Source: Duganella sacchari (lineage in GTDB: Bacteria; Pseudomonadota; Gammaproteobacteria; Burkholderiales; Burkholderiaceae_D). From it: a stretch of DNA of 64,000 nucleotides. The translations under genes and the position numbers were made by a program. Shown here piece by piece: positions 24,162 to 31,878 of the stretch. Under the pieces are notes generated by a model that had not been told where the DNA came from, did not search any database, and saw only the letters and a list, made by a program, of their open reading frames with translations. The stretch covers positions 248,001 through 312,000 of the forward strand of contig NZ_FRCX01000008.1 in assembly GCF_900143065.1 (NCBI RefSeq). The letters are read 5' to 3'. How positions within the stretch are numbered: the first letter of the stretch is position 1; each line of letters opens with the position of its first letter.

Positions 24162-25163
24162 TTACAAGGGTTCGCGCAGCCGCGCTTTGCGGGCCACGCC
24201 GTCCGGGCCGAACAGGATGGTGAATTCTGCCGGCGCCTGTTCGGGCCGCGCTGCAGGATAAGTGTAACGCCACATTTCATAACCGCTGTCGAACCTCACC
24301 GTGTGGGCCGGACCGAGCCGGGCGCGCATCTGCGCCGCGCTGGCATGGTCGGCGGCGATGGCGGTGTCGTCGGGCGATGGCGGGCCGTCCATGTCTTCAA
24401 AGCTGAGCAGGGTGTCATCGGACCAGTTGCGGTCCCACAGCGGCGCGTAATAGCTGCGGTCCAGCAGCACCTGGCAGTCGCAATAGGGCAGCGTGGCGGC
24501 GCTTTGCGTGCCGCCGGCGTACAGCGCCTGGAAAGGCAACGTGGCCTGACGTTCGCCGTCGCGCAGGGTGACGGCAAACACGGGGCGGTCCGAGAAGAAC
24601 AGATAATTGCCATCGGCGGTGTTGCAGACGCGGCTGGCGTCGGTGAACAGCTCGCCCAGCCAGGCGAAGAGCTTCGCATGGTTCGACAGCAGGCCGGCCT
24701 CGACCCCGACCAGGCATTCCAGCCGCAGGTCGCCCAGGCGGCGCATACCTTCCGGCACGCCGGGACTGCGCACCTGCGCGCGCCAGGTCAGCGTGCTGGT
24801 TTTGCGGCTGGCGATCAGCGCCGCGTCTTCCTTGAGCGCCTGGGCGTTGCGCTCCAGCGTGAACGTGTGGTCGCCAGCAATGCTGACGGGAAGCGCGATA
24901 GTGTCGCCCACCACGCGCATGGTCAGTCCATCGAGCTGGGTGGTGGGCAGGCGGGGCAGCAACTGGAAGCGCAGGCTGGCCTGCGGCGCCAGCGCATGGT
25001 GGCGCTCAAAGCTATCCATGCCGGCGATCATCTTGCGGTAGGACTTGTCGACCGGATCACGCGTGGCGGACACGGTGACGCTGGGGGCGTTCTGCGCGAC
25101 GGCGCCCCCGATTGCGGTCAGCAGTGAAATTGCCAGTGCCAGCTTCAAACGCGCCTCCTGCAA
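24162..25163 (-). CDS. exported protein with a BamE/OmlA-like C-terminal segment
   Basis: A 333-residue protein with a signal peptide (residues 1-23, AVA-Q cut). The middle is a mixed alpha/beta region with Cys pairs (VCNTADG, PYCDCQVLL) that I do not recognise. The last ~60 residues follow the BamE/SmpA pattern: a helix (AQMRARLGPAHTVR), an aromatic strand ending MWRYTYP, then FTILFGPDGVARKARL. That fold is used by outer-membrane assembly lipoproteins and inhibitors. It precedes a Cys-rich lipoprotein gene by 29 bp. A periplasmic envelope role is an inference from this layout. Confidence 0.78.
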   Translation of the reverse strand: MQEARLKLALAISLLTAIGGAVAQNAPSVTVSATRDPVDKSYRKMIAGMDSFERHHALAPQASLRFQLLPRLPTTQLDGLTMRVVGDTIALPVSIAGDHTFTLERNAQALKEDAALIASRKTSTLTWRAQVRSPGVPEGMRRLGDLRLECLVGVEAGLLSNHAKLFAWLGELFTDASRVCNTADGNYLFFSDRPVFAVTLRDGERQATLPFQALYAGGTQSAATLPYCDCQVLLDRSYYAPLWDRNWSDDTLLSFEDMDGPPSPDDTAIAADHASAAQMRARLGPAHTVRFDSGYEMWRYTYPAARPEQAPAEFTILFGPDGVARKARLREPL

Positions 25164-25209
25164 GCAGAGCCTCCATGGTAAAGCCTGCTGCCGGAGGGCG
25201 GCGCACCAT

Positions 25210-26358
25210 TCAGGCGTCGCTGTGCTGCTCCAGCCAGCGGATCAGGCCGCGCCCAAACACGCGTGTGCGGGCGGTATCGACCTGGCGCTTTTTATAGGCT
25301 TCGTGGCTGGCCGGTCCGGTCAGGCTGCGTTCATAGCTGGCCTGGTCCATGAGCTGGATCTCGTACTCAAAAAAGAAGCCGACGTCGTAGTCCTGCTCGG
25401 GCGCGGCATCCAGCTGCTGCACGTGGATCATCTTGCGCGCCGTGACCTGCACGCTGTTGAAGCCGACGCCGCTGTGCGGATTGTCGCAGCGCGTCTGCGG
25501 CTGGGCGATGTCCTCCAGTTCCGCATCCATGGCGCGCAGCAGATCGATCGGGTACTCCTTGCTATGTTCGAGCTGCGCGCGGTATTTGCAGAACACCTGC
25601 TTGGCGGCGTCGATGTCGAGCAGGGTATTGCGCGTGCGTTCCGCGTCGACATTGGTCACCGACAGCAGATGGGCGCGCTGCAAGGTGCGCAAGGCCAGCA
25701 GGCATTCGCTGCGCGTGGCGAATACCAGCCGCACGCCCAGATAATCAAAGATGTCGGCGGCCAGGTAGGCGGCTTTCTGCAGCAGCTTGAGCAGGATGCT
25801 GTTGCGGCCCTTGTTGTCCTTGCGGTCGTAATGCAGCAGCGGCAGGCAGATGTCGCCGTCGGTCAGATAGTATTGCTCGCCATCGCGCTTGATGACTTCG
25901 TCGAGCGCGCCAAACACCTGCGCGCGGATGGCATGGAAGTGGCGCAGCTTGAGGTTGTTGTCGATGTAAAAAATGCCGTGCATGACCTTGAGTACGGCGC
26001 AGGCCCACATGCGGCGCGCGTCCACCTGCTGGCCGCGCAGCGAGGCATACACGAGCAATTGCAGCGGATCGTCGGGAGCGCTGACCTCGGGCGGGATCAG
26101 GTGTTGCTGCGACGGCGAAAGGAAGGTGCTGCTGATGAAGTCCACCGCCTCGCGGTGCGCGCGCCGTATCAGTTCCTGGGCGGCGGGCTGCTCGAGGTCA
26201 AAGCCGTATTCGCGCACGAACTGGCGCGCATCGTGCAGGTTGCGCAGGGCCAGTTCGCCGAGGTCGATGGCCGAAACGCCATTGGCGATGGCGTTCAGAT
26301 AGCTCCAGTTGAGCGATAGCTTGTCACGGCTCCGGAGCGAGGCTCGGAGTTCAGTCAT
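25210..26358 (-). CDS. TIGR04552-like protein, possible RelA/SpoT-type nucleotidyltransferase fold
   Basis: A 382-residue cytoplasmic protein. From memory it matches the pattern of the TIGR04552/TIGR04562 family: MWACAVLKVMHGIFYIDNN in the first half and, after a spacer, GRNSILLKLLQKAAY then IFDYLGVRLVF in the second. That second block (a Ser/Lys helix, a D-x-x-G-x-R-hydrophobic strand, then a long helix) parallels the substrate-binding part of (p)ppGpp synthetases. The key acidic catalytic residues cannot be placed with certainty. The gene diverges from a STAS/anti-sigma/PP2C signalling module across 178 bp. Function unknown; the nucleotide-alarmone idea is speculative. Confidence 0.75.
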   Translation of the reverse strand: MTELRASLRSRDKLSLNWSYLNAIANGVSAIDLGELALRNLHDARQFVREYGFDLEQPAAQELIRRAHREAVDFISSTFLSPSQQHLIPPEVSAPDDPLQLLVYASLRGQQVDARRMWACAVLKVMHGIFYIDNNLKLRHFHAIRAQVFGALDEVIKRDGEQYYLTDGDICLPLLHYDRKDNKGRNSILLKLLQKAAYLAADIFDYLGVRLVFATRSECLLALRTLQRAHLLSVTNVDAERTRNTLLDIDAAKQVFCKYRAQLEHSKEYPIDLLRAMDAELEDIAQPQTRCDNPHSGVGFNSVQVTARKMIHVQQLDAAPEQDYDVGFFFEYEIQLMDQASYERSLTGPASHEAYKKRQVDTARTRVFGRGLIRWLEQHSDA

Positions 26359-26536
26359 GTCGTCTCCCTACCGCATTGCTTTTATTTTAATATCGTTTCC
26401 GTCTGTAACCTCCAGCGTACCATGACTCATGGCGCACGATAGCGGCTGTCACGGAATGGTCACAATGGACGCGTATGCTGGTGCGCTTGCGCGCCCGGTG
26501 CGCGTCACCCTTGTTGCCTTCAGCACAGGAACCATA

Positions 26537-26881
26537 ATGAGTATTGCGTACACCGACGTTAACGACACCCTGCGCCGCGTTTCCCTCTCGGGCCGCCTCG
26601 ATATCGCCGGCACCGATGCCATCGCCCTGCAGTTTGCGGCGTTGACCGCGTCGGCCCGGCAGCGTGCCGTGGTCGACCTGAGCGCCGTGGACTTTCTGGC
26701 CTCGATCGGCATTCGCGCCATCGTCGCCAATGCCCGCGCCATGCAGCAGCGCGGTTCGCGCATGGTGTTGTTTGTTGGTGAAAATGGCCCGGTCGCCAAG
26801 ACCCTGTCCACCACCGGCATCGATGTGGTGATCCCGATGTTCAACGACCTGGCGCAGGCGGAACAGGCAGCCCTGGCTTGA
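26537..26881 (+). CDS. STAS-domain anti-sigma factor antagonist
   Basis: A 114-residue single-domain STAS protein. The pattern VSLSGRLDIAGTDAI, then AVVDLSAVDFLASIGIRAIV, is that of SpoIIAA/RsbV antagonists, where the conserved Ser in the 'D-x-x-x-S-x-G' turn (here FLASIG) is phosphorylated by the partner kinase and dephosphorylated by a PP2C phosphatase. The ATG at 26537 has CAGGA 6 bp before it; the longer frame to the left lacks a ribosome site. The stop overlaps the TTG start of the kinase gene. It is the switch protein of a three-gene partner-switching module. Confidence 0.93.
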   Translation: MSIAYTDVNDTLRRVSLSGRLDIAGTDAIALQFAALTASARQRAVVDLSAVDFLASIGIRAIVANARAMQQRGSRMVLFVGENGPVAKTLSTTGIDVVIPMFNDLAQAEQAALA

Positions 26882-27312
26882 ACGTCACGCTGAATCACGC
26901 CGTGCTGATGGTGGCGGCGCAAGCCGCGGAACTGCGCCGCGCGGCCGCCTGGCTGCACAGCGAGGCCGGCGCACGTGCGGTGCCGGAGGAGGATATCGCC
27001 CGCCTCGATATGTGTCTGCACGAGGCGATGGCAAATATCCTCGACCATAGCGGGCTGGCGGCGCCGGCGCAGATCGCACTGCGGCTGCAGGTGCAGGCGC
27101 AGGCGCGAAGTGCCGTGCTGACCATTGCCGACGGCGGCGCCCCTTACGATCCCACCCAGGCGGCGACGCCCGAGCGCCCGCGCACGCTGGAAGACACGCT
27201 GCCGGGCGGCCTGGGCGTGGTGATGCTGCGCGGTCATTCGGACCAGCTGGATTATGCTTACCGCGATGGCCAGAACTGCCTCAGTGTCACGGTGCGCTGG
27301 CGCGCGGCATGA
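26878..27312 (+). CDS. anti-sigma-factor-type serine kinase (RsbW/SpoIIAB-like HATPase)
   Basis: A 144-residue GHKL-ATPase. The N-box is CLHEAMANILDHSG with Asn in the magnesium-binding position, the G1 box is IADGGAPYDP, and the G2 box is PGGLGVVMLRGHSDQLDY. These mark kinases that phosphorylate a STAS partner and sequester a sigma factor or other target. A TTG start at 26878 overlaps the STAS stop (TTGA), and the 3' end overlaps the phosphatase start (ATGA at 27309-27312), so all three are translationally coupled. No sigma factor gene is nearby, so the downstream target lies elsewhere or is not a sigma factor. Confidence 0.9.
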   Translation: MNVTLNHAVLMVAAQAAELRRAAAWLHSEAGARAVPEEDIARLDMCLHEAMANILDHSGLAAPAQIALRLQVQAQARSAVLTIADGGAPYDPTQAATPERPRTLEDTLPGGLGVVMLRGHSDQLDYAYRDGQNCLSVTVRWRAA

Positions 27313-28601
27313 GCACGTCCGGCATCACGCGGCGGCCGTTCCGCCGCAGTGGCGAACGGCGCCACGGACTGGATCATCTGCTTGGTCAGCACCGTCATGA
27401 AAACCGCCACGTCGAACGCCGGCGCGAGGGTATGGACTGGATCGGCCTGTTCCGCCAGGCCAGCGCGGATGCGGTGGAAGCGGCGCTGGCGGAAGCCGAT
27501 GTGCTGGAGCTGGCGGCCGGTGCGCCGCTGCTCAGCTACGGCGAAACCAACCACAATGTGTACATCCTGCTGTCCGGACGGCTGGACGTGCATCTCGATG
27601 GCGACAGCGGTTCCGAGCGCGGGATCTCGGTGGCGCCGGGGGAGCTGATCGGCGAATTGTCCGCCATCGATGGCGAGCCCGTGTCGGCGCTGGTGATTGC
27701 GCACGCGCCGTCGCAGGTGCTGCAATTGTCGCGCGACCTGTTCTGGCAGAAGCTCATGACGCTGCCGGGCGTCGCCAGCAATCTGATGACCACGCTGACC
27801 GGCCGCATGCGCCGCTCCAACGAAGCCGCGCTCAAGGCGCAGCGCGCCGCGCTGGAGTTGCAGCACCTGCGTAAGGAGCTCGATATCGCGCGCCAGCTGC
27901 AACTGAGCATGCTGCCGCTGCAGCGGCCCCTGTTCCCGGAACGCAGCGACCTGCATGCCTGCGGTCTGATGGAACCGGCTTCGCACGTGGGCGGCGATTT
28001 GTTCGATGCCTTCTTCATCGACGATCACCTGCTGTTCATCTGTATCGGCGATGTCTCCGGCCACGGCGTGGCGGCGGCGCTGTTCATGGCGCGTACGATA
28101 GGCCTGCTGCGCGTGCTGGCCATGAGCATCACGGAACCGGAACAGCTGCTGGCCACGCTCAACGACCGCCTGTGCGCAGGCAATGACACCAATCTGTTCG
28201 TCACCATGTTCTGCGGCTTCCTCGACGTGAACACGGGTGTGCTGCGCTACTCGAACGGCGGCCATTGTCCGCCCATGGTGCTGGCGGGCGGTGTCGCCAG
28301 CCTGCTGCCGATACCGAAAGGGGTGCTGGTGGGCGCGTTTCCGGGCTTGGCGTTCAGCGGCATGGACACCGTGCTGGCGCCCGGCGATACGCTGCTGTGC
28401 TACACCGATGGCGTCACCGAAGCGGCCAATGAAGATGGCGTGGAATTTTCCGAACAGCGCTGCCTGGAGCTGCTGGCGCACTGGGAGGATGCGCCGCTGC
28501 CGGTGGCGCTGGACCTGCTGCGGCTGACCGTCAGCACCTTCACCGGCCAGCCGGTGCTGGATGACGACTGCACCCTGCTGGCCATCCGCCGCCCGGCGTG
28601 A
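27309..28601 (+). CDS. PP2C (SpoIIE/RsbU-like) phosphatase with cyclic-nucleotide-binding sensor
   Basis: A 430-residue two-domain regulator. After a basic 40-residue lead-in, residues ~45-165 form a cyclic-nucleotide-binding-type beta barrel (VYILLSGRLDVHLDG, GELIGELSAIDG). A coiled linker (AALELQHLRKELDIARQLQL) joins it to the SpoIIE domain from ~220. Metal-binding Asp residues are in GGDLFDAF, GDVSGHG, CYTDGVTEA and DDDCTLL. The barrel lacks the usual cAMP-phosphate Arg motif, so the ligand is uncertain. The enzyme should dephosphorylate the STAS protein two genes upstream in response to the sensor. The ATG at 27309 overlaps the kinase stop; Met at 27432 is an alternative start. Confidence 0.92.
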   Translation: MSTSGITRRPFRRSGERRHGLDHLLGQHRHENRHVERRREGMDWIGLFRQASADAVEAALAEADVLELAAGAPLLSYGETNHNVYILLSGRLDVHLDGDSGSERGISVAPGELIGELSAIDGEPVSALVIAHAPSQVLQLSRDLFWQKLMTLPGVASNLMTTLTGRMRRSNEAALKAQRAALELQHLRKELDIARQLQLSMLPLQRPLFPERSDLHACGLMEPASHVGGDLFDAFFIDDHLLFICIGDVSGHGVAAALFMARTIGLLRVLAMSITEPEQLLATLNDRLCAGNDTNLFVTMFCGFLDVNTGVLRYSNGGHCPPMVLAGGVASLLPIPKGVLVGAFPGLAFSGMDTVLAPGDTLLCYTDGVTEAANEDGVEFSEQRCLELLAHWEDAPLPVALDLLRLTVSTFTGQPVLDDDCTLLAIRRPA

Positions 28602-28666
28602 TCTGTGCCCTGTTGGCCTTAATTTTATTATAATGGCGGCTTTGTTGCTGATTTTCAACTTCCGCC

Positions 28667-29614
28667 ATGATCCTCCCCAGCACCACACGCATTGCCATTC
28701 TGGTGCCTTGTTATAACGAGGCGGTGACGATTGCCGCCATCGTGCGCGACTTCCAGGCCTGCCTGCCGCAGGCGCAAGTCTACGTGTTCGACAATAACTC
28801 CAGCGACGACACGGCCCGTATCGCGCGCGAGGCCGGCGCCATCGTGCGCAACGTGCCGGAGCAGGGCAAAGGCAGCGTGGTGCGCCGCATGTTTGCCGAT
28901 ATCGAGGCGGATGCCTACATCATGGTGGACGGCGACGACACGTACGACGCCAGCGTGGCGCCGCAACTGGTGGCGCGCCTGCTGCAGGACGGGCTGGATA
29001 TGGTGGTCGGCAACCGCGTCAGCACCGAGCAGGCAGCCTACCGTCCCGGCCACCGCTTCGGCAACGCCATGCTCACGGGGTGTGTCTCGTTCCTGTTTGG
29101 CCGTACCTTCACCGACATCCTGTCCGGCTACCGCGTGTTTTCGCGCCGCTACGTCAAATCGTTTGCGGCGCATTCGGCCGGTTTTGAAATCGAGACCGAG
29201 CTCACGGTGCATTCGCTGGAACTGCGCATGCCGGTGGCGGAAGTGGCCACGGTGTATAAATCGCGGCCGGAAGGCTCGGTCAGCAAGCTCAATACTTACC
29301 GTGACGGCGTGCGTATCCTCTCCACCATTTTGCGCCTGTTCAAGTCCGAGCGGCCGCTGGCGTTCTTCTCGCTGTTTGCCGTCGTCAGCATGCTGTTGTC
29401 GGTGATCCTGGCCGAACCCTTGGTGCAGACTTATCTGCACACCGGCCTGGTGCCGCGCCTGCCGACCGCCGTGCTGTGCGCCGCGCTGATGCTGTTTGGC
29501 GTAATCCTGCTGGTGTGCGGCATCATTCTGGATGCCGTGACCAAGGGCCGTATCGAGCAGAAGCGCTTTGCCTATCTGGCCCATCCGGCCCCGGCCTTGC
29601 CAGTGCATGAGTAA
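28667..29614 (+). CDS. family-2 glycosyltransferase (polyprenyl-phosphate sugar transferase type)
   Basis: A 315-residue membrane-associated glycosyltransferase. The GT-A domain starts IAILVPCYNEAVTIAAIV, has DNNSSDDT in the nucleotide site and the metal-binding VDGDDTYD motif, and carries FTDILSGYRVFSRRYVK, typical of dolichyl-phosphate-mannose-synthase-like enzymes. Two hydrophobic helices at the C-terminus (residues ~225-255 and ~265-295) anchor it. A TATAAT at 28629-28634 may be its -10 box. It overlaps a GtrA gene by 8 bp; together with the downstream GT-C-like protein it forms a lipid-linked sugar transfer set. The sugar is unknown. Confidence 0.92.
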   Translation: MILPSTTRIAILVPCYNEAVTIAAIVRDFQACLPQAQVYVFDNNSSDDTARIAREAGAIVRNVPEQGKGSVVRRMFADIEADAYIMVDGDDTYDASVAPQLVARLLQDGLDMVVGNRVSTEQAAYRPGHRFGNAMLTGCVSFLFGRTFTDILSGYRVFSRRYVKSFAAHSAGFEIETELTVHSLELRMPVAEVATVYKSRPEGSVSKLNTYRDGVRILSTILRLFKSERPLAFFSLFAVVSMLLSVILAEPLVQTYLHTGLVPRLPTAVLCAALMLFGVILLVCGIILDAVTKGRIEQKRFAYLAHPAPALPVHE

Positions 29615-29993
29615 GCTTGCCGCCCAGTTGCTGCGCTTTGCCGTGACCGGCGTGATCGGCTTCGGCGCCGATGTGGCGGTGCTGTATTGCGCGCTGGCCC
29701 TGGGCAGCGGTCCCTATCTTGGCCGCCTGCTGTCCTTCCTGGCGGCGGTGTACGTCACCTGGCGCATCAACCGCCGCTACACCTTTACGTCGTCCGGCTC
29801 GCCGTGGCGCGAATGGTGGCGCTATCTGGGCGCCATGTCTGGCGGCGCGCTGCTGAACCTGGGCGCGTACACGCTGACCCTGTGGCTGCTGCCGCCGGCC
29901 GCATGGCTGCCTGCGCTGGGCGTGGCGGTCGGCTCGCTGGCTGGCATGGCGCTCAACTTCCTGAGCGCCAAATTCTTCGTTTTCAAATCCTGA
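29607..29993 (+). CDS. GtrA-family membrane protein
   Basis: A 128-residue protein with four transmembrane segments, the form of GtrA/DPMS translocation proteins. The AVTGVIGFGADVAVL first helix, the WRINRRYTF motif between helices 2 and 3 and the LSAKFFVF end are characteristic. Members are thought to flip a polyprenyl-phosphate-linked sugar across the inner membrane. The ATG at 29607 overlaps the glycosyltransferase gene by 8 bp and leads the family's usual MSKLAAQLLRF start. It is followed after 7 bp by a large membrane protein that probably uses the flipped sugar. Confidence 0.92.
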   Translation: MSKLAAQLLRFAVTGVIGFGADVAVLYCALALGSGPYLGRLLSFLAAVYVTWRINRRYTFTSSGSPWREWWRYLGAMSGGALLNLGAYTLTLWLLPPAAWLPALGVAVGSLAGMALNFLSAKFFVFKS

Positions 29994-30000
29994 GTCCTTC

Positions 30001-31809
30001 ATGAAATTTCCCCGCTTTGCTTTTCTGGACCATCCGCGTGCCGGCCTGATTGCCGCCGTGCTGGTGCCGCTGCTGTTTGGTCTGCTGTCGATGGCATTTG
30101 GCCAGGACACCAACTGGGATTTGCGTAACTACCACCTGTACAACGGCTATGCGCTGATGCATGGCCGCATCGGCTTCGACATCGCGCCGGCGGCATTCCA
30201 GACCTACTTCATTCCGACGCTCGATGTGCTGTACTACGTGCTGAATCACGGCCTGTCGCCGCGCCTGGCCGGCTTTGTGCTGGGCTGGCTGCATGGCCTG
30301 AACTTCGTGCTGCTGGCCGCGATTGCGCGCCAGCTGCTGGGCAACCCGCGGCTGGCCTTGCTGCTGGCCGGGATGGGCATGCTGGGTGCGGGCTTCCTCA
30401 GCGAGTTGGGCAATACCATGGGCGACAATCTGTCGGCGCTGCCGTTGCTGGGCGCGCTGTACCTGATCCTGCGCCACTGGGATGGCTGGTCGCTGTGGCA
30501 GGCGCGCAGCGTGTGGATGCTGGCAGCGGCGGGCGCGCTGAGCGGCCTCAGCGCGGGGTTGAAACTGACCAATGCAACCTATGCGGTCGCGCTCTGTCTG
30601 GCCCTGCTGGGCGTGACGCTGCCGTGGTGGCAGCGCCTGCGCCTGTCGCTGGTGTTTGGCCTGGGCGTGCTGGCGGGACTCATGGCCAGCGCCGGCTGGT
30701 GGTTCCTCAAGATGTGGCAGACCTTCGGCAATCCGCTGTTCCCGCAATTTAACAGCATCTTCCGCAGCCCGCTGGCGCCATTGAATGGCGTGCTGGATAC
30801 CCACTTCCGTCCGCTCAATATGACGGAAAACCTGCTGTGGCCGTTTATTTTTGCACGCGATGCACACCGCGTTTCGGAGCTGACGCTCAAGCTCATGATC
30901 TGGCCTGTGCTGTATGTCGTGGTCCTGGCGTTTACGGTGCATTGGCTGTGGCGCCGTGCGCGCGCAGGCGCCGCGGCGCCGGCCACGCCGCTGTTGTCTG
31001 CGCGGGCCGCGTTTGTGCTGCTGTTCTTTGCGATTGCCTACCTGGTCTGGATGCGGATGTTCAGCATCTACCGTTACCTGATCCCGCTGGAACTGCTGGC
31101 GCCATTGCTGCTGTGGCTGGTCTGGCAAGCGGTATGGCCCACGGCGCGGCGCCTGGCGGGTGCGGTGCTGGCAGTGCTGGCGCTGATGGTGTTGCAGGCG
31201 TCGACCTGGGGCCACGCGGGCTGGACGGAAAAGGGCTACAGCGCCGAGGTGCCGGCGTTTGCCACGCCCGCATCCAGCATCGTTTTCCTGGCGCACTGGG
31301 ACCCGCCGACGGGCTGGATGTCCACCTTCTTCCCGCAGCCGGTGCAGGTGGTGTCGATCGGCACCGGTTTCCCGGAATCGCCGGCGTGGCGCGCGCGCAT
31401 CGATGCCGCGATGGCGGCGCGTCCTGGCCCGCACTATGTGCTGCTGAACAGCGCCAAAAACGAAAAGGACAGCACGCGCCTGCACAAGCTAGCCGCCGTG
31501 CAATGGCTGGGCCTGACCGATGATGTGGCCGGCTGCAACCGTCTGGAACAGCTCATGCACCGCGTACGCTTCCAGGTCGAATTGCGCCGCTTGCCGAGCG
31601 GCGGCTGCACCTTTGACCTGCTGCCGCAGCACCGCATGGACCTGGCTGCTGTGAATCGCGATCTCGTGGCGGCCGCCAGCAACCATGTGCGGTCTTACGG
31701 CCTGGAACTGGATGCTGCCAGCTGCACAACTTATCCTGCGGCGATAGGTGATGAGCCTTACCCTTACCAGTTGTGCCGCGTGAAAATATTGCCCAAGCGA
31801 GCACGGTAA
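30001..31809 (+). CDS. multi-pass membrane protein, GT-C glycosyltransferase-like
   Basis: A 602-residue inner-membrane protein with about 10-12 hydrophobic helices and a periplasmic C-terminal domain from ~residue 400. The first external loop carries GQDTNWDLRNYHLYNGY: an acidic, aromatic stretch right after helix 1 is where GT-C enzymes (mannosyl- and arabinosyltransferases) keep their catalytic Asp. It is 7 bp downstream of the GtrA gene, which fits an enzyme that takes a polyprenyl-linked sugar in the periplasm. I cannot name the family with certainty; the transfer role is inferred from topology and neighbours. Confidence 0.8.
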   Translation: MKFPRFAFLDHPRAGLIAAVLVPLLFGLLSMAFGQDTNWDLRNYHLYNGYALMHGRIGFDIAPAAFQTYFIPTLDVLYYVLNHGLSPRLAGFVLGWLHGLNFVLLAAIARQLLGNPRLALLLAGMGMLGAGFLSELGNTMGDNLSALPLLGALYLILRHWDGWSLWQARSVWMLAAAGALSGLSAGLKLTNATYAVALCLALLGVTLPWWQRLRLSLVFGLGVLAGLMASAGWWFLKMWQTFGNPLFPQFNSIFRSPLAPLNGVLDTHFRPLNMTENLLWPFIFARDAHRVSELTLKLMIWPVLYVVVLAFTVHWLWRRARAGAAAPATPLLSARAAFVLLFFAIAYLVWMRMFSIYRYLIPLELLAPLLLWLVWQAVWPTARRLAGAVLAVLALMVLQASTWGHAGWTEKGYSAEVPAFATPASSIVFLAHWDPPTGWMSTFFPQPVQVVSIGTGFPESPAWRARIDAAMAARPGPHYVLLNSAKNEKDSTRLHKLAAVQWLGLTDDVAGCNRLEQLMHRVRFQVELRRLPSGGCTFDLLPQHRMDLAAVNRDLVAAASNHVRSYGLELDAASCTTYPAAIGDEPYPYQLCRVKILPKRAR

Positions 31810-31840
31810 AGATAAAGTGGCTGCGCGCCACTTATCTTTA
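31807..31840 (+). terminator. hairpin after the GT-C-like gene
   Basis: Arms TAAAGATAAAGTGGC and GCCACTTATCTTTA pair over 14 bp with one bulged A around the loop TGCGC. The stop codon of the upstream gene lies in the left arm. There is only a weak T-run, so termination is plausible but not certain. Confidence 0.5.
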
Positions 31841-31878
31841 CTACAATAGTGGCACTTTCACCCAGAACTGGAGCTGGC

